A DNA stretch of 11,459 bases, taken from the NCBI GenBank assembly GCA_028290385.1, contig JAQGJZ010000246.1:1-11459 (forward strand). The letters are read 5' to 3'. This document shows positions 7,705-11,459 of the stretch, piece by piece. The notes below the pieces were generated by a model. That model was not told where the DNA came from and made no database searches. It saw nothing but the letters and a program-made list of their open reading frames with translations. Made by a program: the position numbers and the translations under genes. Position 1 is the stretch's first letter; each line of letters opens with the position of its first letter. The stretch comes from Enterovirga sp. GTDB lineage: Bacteria; Pseudomonadota; Alphaproteobacteria; Rhizobiales; Beijerinckiaceae.

Positions 7705-8130
7705 ATGCTGACGCTCGAGAAGGCCCACACCATCATGCACGCCGCCCTCGAAGAGGGCACGAAGCGCGGGCTGAAGCCGCTTTCCGTGCTCGTGCTCGAC
7801 GCGCGCGGGGCCCTGAAGGCCGCCGCCTGCCAGGACGGCACCTCGCTGTCGCGCGACCGTGTCGCCTACGGCAAGGCCTATGGCGCCCTGTCCCTCGGGA
7901 TCGGCTCCCGCGCCATCAACAGGCGCGCGGAAGAGCAGCCCTATTTCGTGTCGGCCGTGAACGGCCTGCTCGGCGGCGCGCTCGTGCCGGTGCCCGGCGG
8001 CGTGCTGATCAAGGATTCCAGCGGAGCCGTGCTCGGTGCTGTCGGCATCTCGGGCGACACGTCCGACAACGACGAAATCGCCGCAATGGCAGGCGTTTCG
8101 GCGGCCGGGCTCGTGGCCGACGCGGGATAG
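7705..8130 (+). CDS. GlcG/HbpS-like (DUF336) heme-binding family protein
   Basis: This small protein of 141 residues belongs to the GlcG/HbpS/PduO C-terminal fold. The start is LTLEKAHTIMHAALEEG. The family core follows: LSVLVLDARGALKA, DGTSLSRDRVAYGKAYGAL, then the most conserved end, GGVLIKDSSGAVLGAVGISG DTSDNDE (98-124). No signal peptide is visible. ATG 7705 has GGAGG (7696-7700) four bases before it, only ten bases after the aminotransferase stop, so the two form an operon. Some family members bind haem or cobalamin, and glcG sits in the E. coli glycolate oxidase operon, but its molecular role is not established. Its presence beside a GlcD/GlcF-like fusion supports a glycolate or related hydroxyacid locus (inference). 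Confidence 0.9.
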   Translation: MLTLEKAHTIMHAALEEGTKRGLKPLSVLVLDARGALKAAACQDGTSLSRDRVAYGKAYGALSLGIGSRAINRRAEEQPYFVSAVNGLLGGALVPVPGGVLIKDSSGAVLGAVGISGDTSDNDEIAAMAGVSAAGLVADAG

Positions 8131-8160
8131 TCGCGCCGCGCCGGCCGTCCTCGTGCGGGG

Positions 8161-8198
8161 GCTGAGCGCCGAAGGCTAACGCCCTGACGGCGCTCAGC
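8161..8198 (+). terminator. Stem-loop after the aminotransferase-GlcG operon, terminator-like
   Basis: A perfect 10-bp inverted repeat, GCTGAGCGCC (8161-8170) and GGCGCTCAGC (8189-8198), encloses an 18-base loop that itself holds a short GGC-TAAC-GCC. It starts 31 bases after the stop of the GlcG-like gene. It is not followed by a run of T, so it is not a textbook intrinsic terminator. It may slow or end transcription, stabilise the mRNA 3' end, or be a binding site. Confidence 0.45.
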
Positions 8199-8256
8199 TT
8201 CACAGGATCCGGCTCTCCTGCGACCCGGGCTCTTCCTTCGCGCGCCCAGAAGGCAC

Positions 8257-8478
8257 ATGCTTCAGGGCGAGGACATGTCGGATGGCGTGAAAGCAGCCAT
8301 GCCGGGGAACGGGCAAGCCGAAGAGGGCCAGGCGAGTGCGGGCGAGCGGCCGCGTTCCTTCGCCGAAGCCCTGGACTGGATGCGCGAGATGCTCGGCGAG
8401 ATGAGCGCGGCCGAAACGGTTGCCTTGTCCGGCATCATCGCGGCCGCGCTTCTGCTCTGCTGGCGGGCGGCCCGGTGA
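8257..8478 (+). CDS. Small single-pass membrane protein, unknown function
   Basis: This 73-residue protein is not recognised. Residues 1-32 are polar and likely disordered (Gly, Ala, Glu and Gln rich). Residues about 34-50 form an amphipathic helix (SFAEALDWMREMLGEMS). Residues about 53-69 form one hydrophobic helix ending in Cys-Trp-Arg (TVALSGIIAAALLLCW), with an Arg-Ala-Ala-Arg tail. This is a C-tail-anchored arrangement with most of the chain probably cytoplasmic. ATG 8257 has AGAAGG four bases upstream; an in-frame ATG at 8275 is an alternative but its GAGG is only two bases away. It stands alone between two stem-loops, and the stop codon lies inside the second one. Third-position GC bias supports coding. 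Confidence 0.6.
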   Translation: MLQGEDMSDGVKAAMPGNGQAEEGQASAGERPRSFAEALDWMREMLGEMSAAETVALSGIIAAALLLCWRAAR

Positions 8479-8533
8479 GCGGCTGCTCACCCGGCGGCGC
8501 GCAAGCAGCCCGCCGGACAATCTCCGTCCGGCG
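8474..8533. terminator. Two successive GC-rich stem-loops between convergent small genes
   Basis: The first hairpin is GGTGAGC (8474-8480), loop GGCT, GCTCACC (8485-8491): a perfect 7-bp stem containing the TGA stop of the 73-residue gene. The second is CGCCGGAC (8511-8518), a 7-base loop, GTCCGGCG (8526-8533): a perfect 8-bp stem. They lie between the plus-strand 73-residue gene and the minus-strand 55-residue gene that ends at 8558, so they may act as a bidirectional terminator. Neither has a T-tract. Confidence 0.5.
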
Positions 8534-8557
8534 AGCCGGGAGGGGCGGGGCCCCCGA

Positions 8558-8725
8558 TCAGCCGCGGCTGCGGGCCGGGCTTATATAGGCCGGTGCGGTC
8601 GCCGCCGTGGGGCGGGCGGGCGCCCGCCTCGTGACTCGGCCCAACCTGAAGCCGACCCAGCCCGCGGCTGCGACGAGAAGGCCGGCATTGAGCCAGATCC
8701 AGGCCGGAATGACGAAGGCATGCAT
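8558..8725 (-). CDS. Small membrane protein of 55 residues downstream of the TerC-family gene
   Basis: The ATG at 8725 is preceded by a GGAGAC ribosome binding site about six bases away and opens a frame of 55 codons to TGA at 8558. The product begins MHAFVIPAWIWLNAGLLVAA and continues AGWVGFRLGRVTRR. Residues about 5-26 form one hydrophobic helix with three tryptophans. It is followed by an Arg-rich, Ala/Pro-rich tail (APARPTAATAPAYISPARS), which by the positive-inside rule would be cytoplasmic. It follows the TerC-family gene after 54 bases on the same strand and may be co-transcribed with it. No family is recognised. Short length makes chance possible, but the good ribosome binding site and hydrophobic segment argue for a real gene. 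Confidence 0.5.
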   Translation of the reverse strand: MHAFVIPAWIWLNAGLLVAAAGWVGFRLGRVTRRAPARPTAATAPAYISPARSRG

Positions 8726-8779
8726 GGTCCGTCTCCAATTTCGCTCATGAGAGGTGTCGAACGGGCGGAATGAACTCCG

Positions 8780-9478
8780 TCAGGCTTCATGCTCGAGGGG
8801 CTGCTGCGCGGCCCCGCGGCGGTTGAGAAGGTGGCCGATCGCGACCACCGCGACCGCGCAGAACGCCGCAACCGGCAGCTCGATCTTGTGCGCGACAGCT
8901 TCGCCGAGCTGACCGACCAGCCAGGGGTCAGACGCGAGCATGTCGCCCGCAACCCAGCCGAGCAGCGCCGATCCGGCCCAGATCAGCACGGGGAAGCGGG
9001 CGAGCAGCGCCATGATGAGCGCCGCGCCCGCCACGATCAGGGGGATCGAGATCGCGAGGCCGACGACGAGGAGCGTGGTGGAATCCTTCGCCACCGCGGC
9101 GATCGCGAGCACGTTGTCGAGGCTCATTACGGCGTCCGCGATCGCGATCGTACGAACCGCGTGGAACAGGCGGTCGGTCTCGGCGACGCCGCTGCCCTCG
9201 TCCTCCTCGCCGAGCACGAGCTTCACGGCGATCCACAGCAGCAGGCAGCCGCCGATGATCTTCAGGAAGGGCGTGGCGAGCAGGGTCGCGACCAGAACCG
9301 TGAACACGATCCGCAGCGCGACGGCGACAAGCGCGCCGAGGATCATCCCGGCGCGCTGTTTGCTCTCGGGCAGGCCGCGACAGGCCATCGCGATCACGAC
9401 GGCATTGTCGCCCGAGAGGATGATGTTGATCCAGATGATCTGGGCCAGCTTGAGGATGTCTGGGGCTAGGCTTTCCAT
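8780..9478 (-). CDS. TerC family integral membrane protein (YjbE-like putative metal transporter)
   Basis: This is an inner-membrane protein of 232 residues with about seven hydrophobic segments. The two TerC repeats carry the conserved acidic signatures: Asp24-Asn25 in ILSGDNAVVIAMACRGLP and Asp121-Asn122 in ADAVMSLDNVLAIAAVA. The loop EEDEGSG (91-97) between the halves is acidic. Related YjbE/Alx/YceF-type proteins export Mn(II) or metallate secreted metalloenzymes; which applies here cannot be told. ATG 9478 is chosen because the family begins just before the first helix; an in-frame ATG at 9532 adds 18 residues without similarity. Neither start has a clear ribosome binding site. No yybP-ykoY manganese riboswitch motif was seen upstream; only a short hairpin (9503-9515) lies in the leader. 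A small membrane protein gene follows. Confidence 0.92.
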   Translation of the reverse strand: MESLAPDILKLAQIIWINIILSGDNAVVIAMACRGLPESKQRAGMILGALVAVALRIVFTVLVATLLATPFLKIIGGCLLLWIAVKLVLGEEDEGSGVAETDRLFHAVRTIAIADAVMSLDNVLAIAAVAKDSTTLLVVGLAISIPLIVAGAALIMALLARFPVLIWAGSALLGWVAGDMLASDPWLVGQLGEAVAHKIELPVAAFCAVAVVAIGHLLNRRGAAQQPLEHEA

Positions 9479-10239
9479 TGGGGGTACCGGAATCTGGGAG
9501 GTCGCCCGGAGGGCGGGAACCGTGCGGCCCATCTCGCCGCGGCATGGGGCGAGCGGATGAGCGCTCGACCGCCGGGCGGGCTGTCACGTCAGGGATGTTG
9601 CGAAAGCGCGCGCAGGCGCTCGGTCGCGCCTAGGCAGCGCGAGGGATCAGGCCGCCGGGGGGCCCTGTCGCCTGATGGGCGGCGCGGCGCCCCGATGCCG
9701 AACCGGTGGGCACGTGCGAGGGCCGGCCGAGGCCGCCGTCGGGCCGCTGGCAGCCGCCCGCTAGGGCGGGATGGAGCCGATCGCCATCCGCTTCCTCGTC
9801 CGGCTCTTCCTGGAACGCGACCCACGAGAGGGCGGGGTTGCGCTCCCGCTCGGATGCGGGCTCGCTGATGGCCGCGAGAAAGTCGGACGCAAGCGAGGCG
9901 CGTTGATAAGGGCGCAGATCAGGGAGCAGCGTCGCGACGAGCGCGATCAGCGCCAGCGCGATCCGGACGAAGCTGCCACGGGGGCCAGCTTGAGCCAGCG
10001 CTCCCTCCCTCGGGCTCGCGGCCGAGCCCAGTTCAAACTCGGCACGGCCGTTCGGAAAGTCAATATTCGTCGGCAATATACCAGGCCGCGCGCGCGGGGT
10101 CCGCATCCGGCCCGGACCCAGGGGCAGCGATTTCCAGCCACCGCGAGGGTCGCAGGATGGCGGCGCGCCCCGTATGACGGGCGGGTCAGAATGGGCGCGG
10201 GGAACGAGATCACGTGACGGGCGGCAGGCGATCCGGACG
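9479..10239. other. 761-bp gap with low coding potential between divergent TerC-family and HpnL-like genes
   Basis: No gene with a convincing start, ribosome binding site and known family is seen here. Structures noted: a hairpin CGCCC-GGA-GGGCG (9503-9515) in the TerC-family leader; a perfect stem-loop CCGCCC-GCTA-GGGCGG (9754-9769); and an AT-rich patch at 10057-10080 with two CAATAT copies 13 bases apart (10061-10066, 10074-10079) and a minus-strand TATATT (10080-10075) that could be a -10 box. Several overlapping frames are open on both strands, mostly as a result of high GC. A possible minus-strand ORF is listed separately. Promoters for the two divergent genes must lie here but could not be assigned. 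Confidence 0.5.
9630..9998 (-). CDS. Doubtful hypothetical ORF, possibly membrane-anchored or exported
   Basis: The frame on this strand encodes a signal-like or membrane segment, SFVRIALALIALVATLLPDL. It is followed by RPYQRASLASDFLAAISE and an acidic stretch (FQEEPDEEADGDRL), then low-complexity Gly/Pro/Arg-rich sequence to the stop at 9630. Codons in the first two thirds have high third-position GC. There is no ATG or GTG start near the hydrophobic segment. A CTG at 9998 follows AGGGAGGGAG (10010-10001) closely, and the nearest conventional alternative is a TTG at 10076 with no ribosome binding site. About 70 bases upstream of the CTG lies a minus-strand TATATT. It could be a real gene with a rare start, a decayed gene, or chance. 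No family is recognised. Confidence 0.25.
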   Translation of the reverse strand: MAQAGPRGSFVRIALALIALVATLLPDLRPYQRASLASDFLAAISEPASERERNPALSWVAFQEEPDEEADGDRLHPALAGGCQRPDGGLGRPSHVPTGSASGRRAAHQATGPPGGLIPRAA

Positions 10240-11223
10240 ATGCTGAACCGGCGAACGCAGCTGTCGCTCGCCCTGATCGCCGGGCTCGCGCTCGCAATCG
10301 GCCTGGCGGCGCATGCCGGGCTCTCGACCATTCTGGAGGTCATGGGCCGGCTCGGGGCGGCGGAGTTCGCCTGGCTCTGCATCATGCAGATGGGCTCCGT
10401 CCTGCTGTGCGGCGTGGCGTGGTGGATTTTTACCAGCGGGGCGAGCCTCACGGCGTGCACGGCGGCGCGCTTCGTCCGCGACGGGGCGTCGAGCGTCGTC
10501 GCGATCATTCCGGGCATGGGCGAGATCGCGGGGATCCGCGCCCTGACGCTGTTCGGGGCCCGCGCCGGCAACGCGGCCGGCAGCGGCGCCATCGACCTTG
10601 CGACCGAGATCGTCGCCCAGATCCTGTTCACCCTCGCCGGGGTGGTCGCGCTGGTGGCCGTCCTGGGGCGGGCGGAGCTCGACCATGCGGTCGGGATCGC
10701 GGCCGCGTCCCTGCTGCCGCTGCTGCTGGCCTATCTCGCCTTGCGCAGCGCGTGGCTTCGCAAGGCAGCCACGCGCTGCCTGGCACGCCTGGACCGACGT
10801 TTCGACCTTGCCCGGTGGGGGCTCGGGGCGGAAGCGGGGCGCACGGTCGCGTTGCTCTGGCAGGACCGGACCCGGCTCGCCGCGGGGGTGCTGCTCCACT
10901 TCCTGGCCTGGCTGCTGTCGGCCTTGCAGATCTGGTACGCGGCCTGGGCGCTCGACATTGCGCTGCCCCCCCTCGCGTCGCTGGCGCTCGCCGCGCTGGT
11001 CCATGCGGCGCGCGGAGTTCTGTTCGTGGTGCCCTGGGGGGCCGGCGTGCAGGAGGTCGGATTCTTGGTCGCCGGCGTGGCGCTCGGAATCGACGAGCCC
11101 ACCGCGATCGCGATGTCGCTGGCCTTTCGAGTGCGCGACACGCTCCTGGCGCTCCCGGCCCTGCTCCTGTGGGGCGTCGCCGAGTTGCGCGAGGTCTGGC
11201 TGGCGCGGAAGGCCGAACCCTAG
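10240..11223 (+). CDS. HpnL-like / UPF0104 (lysylphosphatidylglycerol synthase TM-domain) membrane protein
   Basis: This is an integral inner-membrane protein of 327 residues with about seven to eight hydrophobic segments (about 8-26, 43-64, 84-92, 121-143, 150-169, 213-238, 244-283 and 300-316). The pattern matches the transmembrane domain shared by MprF flippases and YbhN/HpnL proteins. The family hallmarks are IIPGMGEIAGIRALTLF (89-105) and VVPWGAGVQEVGFLVAGVAL GI (263-284), the latter corresponding to the PGALGVQEGG-type loop; the C-terminal AFRVRDTLLALPALLLW resembles HpnL. HpnL is linked to hopanoid transport or modification, but no other hopanoid gene is in view, so the substrate is open. 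ATG 10240 starts just before the first helix; its ribosome binding site is weak. The stop overlaps that of the convergent ABC ATPase gene. Confidence 0.85.
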   Translation: MLNRRTQLSLALIAGLALAIGLAAHAGLSTILEVMGRLGAAEFAWLCIMQMGSVLLCGVAWWIFTSGASLTACTAARFVRDGASSVVAIIPGMGEIAGIRALTLFGARAGNAAGSGAIDLATEIVAQILFTLAGVVALVAVLGRAELDHAVGIAAASLLPLLLAYLALRSAWLRKAATRCLARLDRRFDLARWGLGAEAGRTVALLWQDRTRLAAGVLLHFLAWLLSALQIWYAAWALDIALPPLASLALAALVHAARGVLFVVPWGAGVQEVGFLVAGVALGIDEPTAIAMSLAFRVRDTLLALPALLLWGVAELREVWLARKAEP

Positions 11224-11459
11224 GCCGCGAAGGCGAAGTCGCGGCCCGGCGCGGCGTCCAGCAAGGTGCGCGTGTAGGGGTGGCGCGGCGCGGCGAAGAC
11301 ATCGCCGGTCCGGCCCTCCTCGACCACGAGTCCCTTCTCCATCACCATGATGCGGTCGCAGATCTGGGCCGCGACGCGCAGGTCGTGCGTGATGAACAGC
11401 ACGGCGAGCTGGAAGCGCTTCTGCACGTCGTCGAGCAGTTCGAGCACCTGCTTCTGCAC
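11220..11459 (-). CDS. ABC transporter ATP-binding protein, oligopeptide/dipeptide type, C-terminal end (cut by window edge)
   Basis: The last 80 codons of an ATPase subunit of a peptide- or nickel-type ABC importer (Dpp/Opp family). Visible are VQKQVLELLDDVQ, which in the family follows the Walker B and D-loop; the H-loop FITHDLRVAAQICDRIMVM; then KGLVVEEG and the oligopeptide-transport C-terminal motif PRHPYTRTLLDAAPG. The Walker A, signature and Walker B motifs lie outside the window. The frame is open through position 11459, so the GTG at the edge is an internal valine, not a start. The stop TAG (11222-11220) overlaps the stop of the convergent HpnL-like gene within a CTAG. Rest of the transport operon should lie to the right. 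Confidence 0.93.
   Translation of the reverse strand: MQKQVLELLDDVQKRFQLAVLFITHDLRVAAQICDRIMVMEKGLVVEEGRTGDVFAAPRHPYTRTLLDAAPGRDFAFAA

Noticed and set aside
9479..9660. A yybP-ykoY manganese riboswitch upstream of the TerC-family gene
   Set aside because: The family is often under this riboswitch, but the conserved GGGGAGUAG-like and GAGACC-like segments were not found on the minus strand; only a short hairpin is present.
10076..10631. The upstream half of a 333-codon minus-strand frame across the HpnL-like gene
   Set aside because: It is antisense to a well-supported membrane protein gene and low in complexity; only the part below 10076 was considered further.

Overview
The window looks like chromosomal DNA of a GC-rich alphaproteobacterium, most likely of the Hyphomicrobiales (Methylobacterium, Bosea or Microvirga-like). 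Coding regions show a strong G/C bias at third codon positions. The gene set fits: a homogentisate branch with a divergent Lrp regulator, a FAD/Fe-S 2-hydroxyacid dehydrogenase beside a serine-glyoxylate-type aminotransferase, a TerC/YjbE protein, and an HpnL-like membrane protein. No rRNA, tRNA, CRISPR array, insertion sequence or phage gene was seen.

Layout. (1) 1-2076 is tyrosine/phenylalanine catabolism. On the minus strand, 4-hydroxyphenylpyruvate dioxygenase (363-1478) is followed by homogentisate 1,2-dioxygenase (1-321, cut by the window edge). A divergent Lrp/AsnC regulator (1591-2076) probably controls them through an inverted repeat just upstream of the dioxygenase gene. (2) 2087-2818 is a compact HigB/HigA-type toxin-antitoxin module with its own promoter and a palindrome between the -35 and -10 boxes. 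(3) 2822-8130 is the core of the window, a divergent locus. On the minus strand is a 975-residue fusion of a FAD-linked 2-hydroxyacid dehydrogenase with an Fe-S/CCG domain, translationally coupled to an FCD-type GntR regulator. On the plus strand are a class V aminotransferase of the serine-glyoxylate family and a GlcG/HbpS-like protein. An AT-rich 89-bp intergenic region carries face-to-face promoters with a tandem repeat. (4) 8131-8557 holds a terminator-like stem-loop, a 73-residue single-helix membrane protein and two further stem-loops. (5) 8558-9478, minus strand, is a TerC-family membrane protein followed by an unlisted 55-residue membrane protein. (6) 9479-10239 is a poorly coding gap with one doubtful ORF. 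(7) 10240-11459 is an HpnL/UPF0104-like integral membrane protein that converges, with overlapping stop codons, on the C-terminus of a peptide-type ABC ATPase cut by the right edge.

How the genes may work together. The dioxygenase pair turns 4-hydroxyphenylpyruvate into homogentisate and then maleylacetoacetate. In the second locus the dehydrogenase would oxidise a 2-hydroxyacid (glycolate, D-lactate or D-2-hydroxyglutarate are family options) to the 2-oxoacid. The aminotransferase would then aminate an oxoacid, glyoxylate being the family substrate, under control of the GntR regulator. This is inference from gene context; most of the remaining genes are ordinary housekeeping or accessory genes. 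The best candidates for something not previously described are this oxidation-plus-amination locus and the two small membrane proteins.
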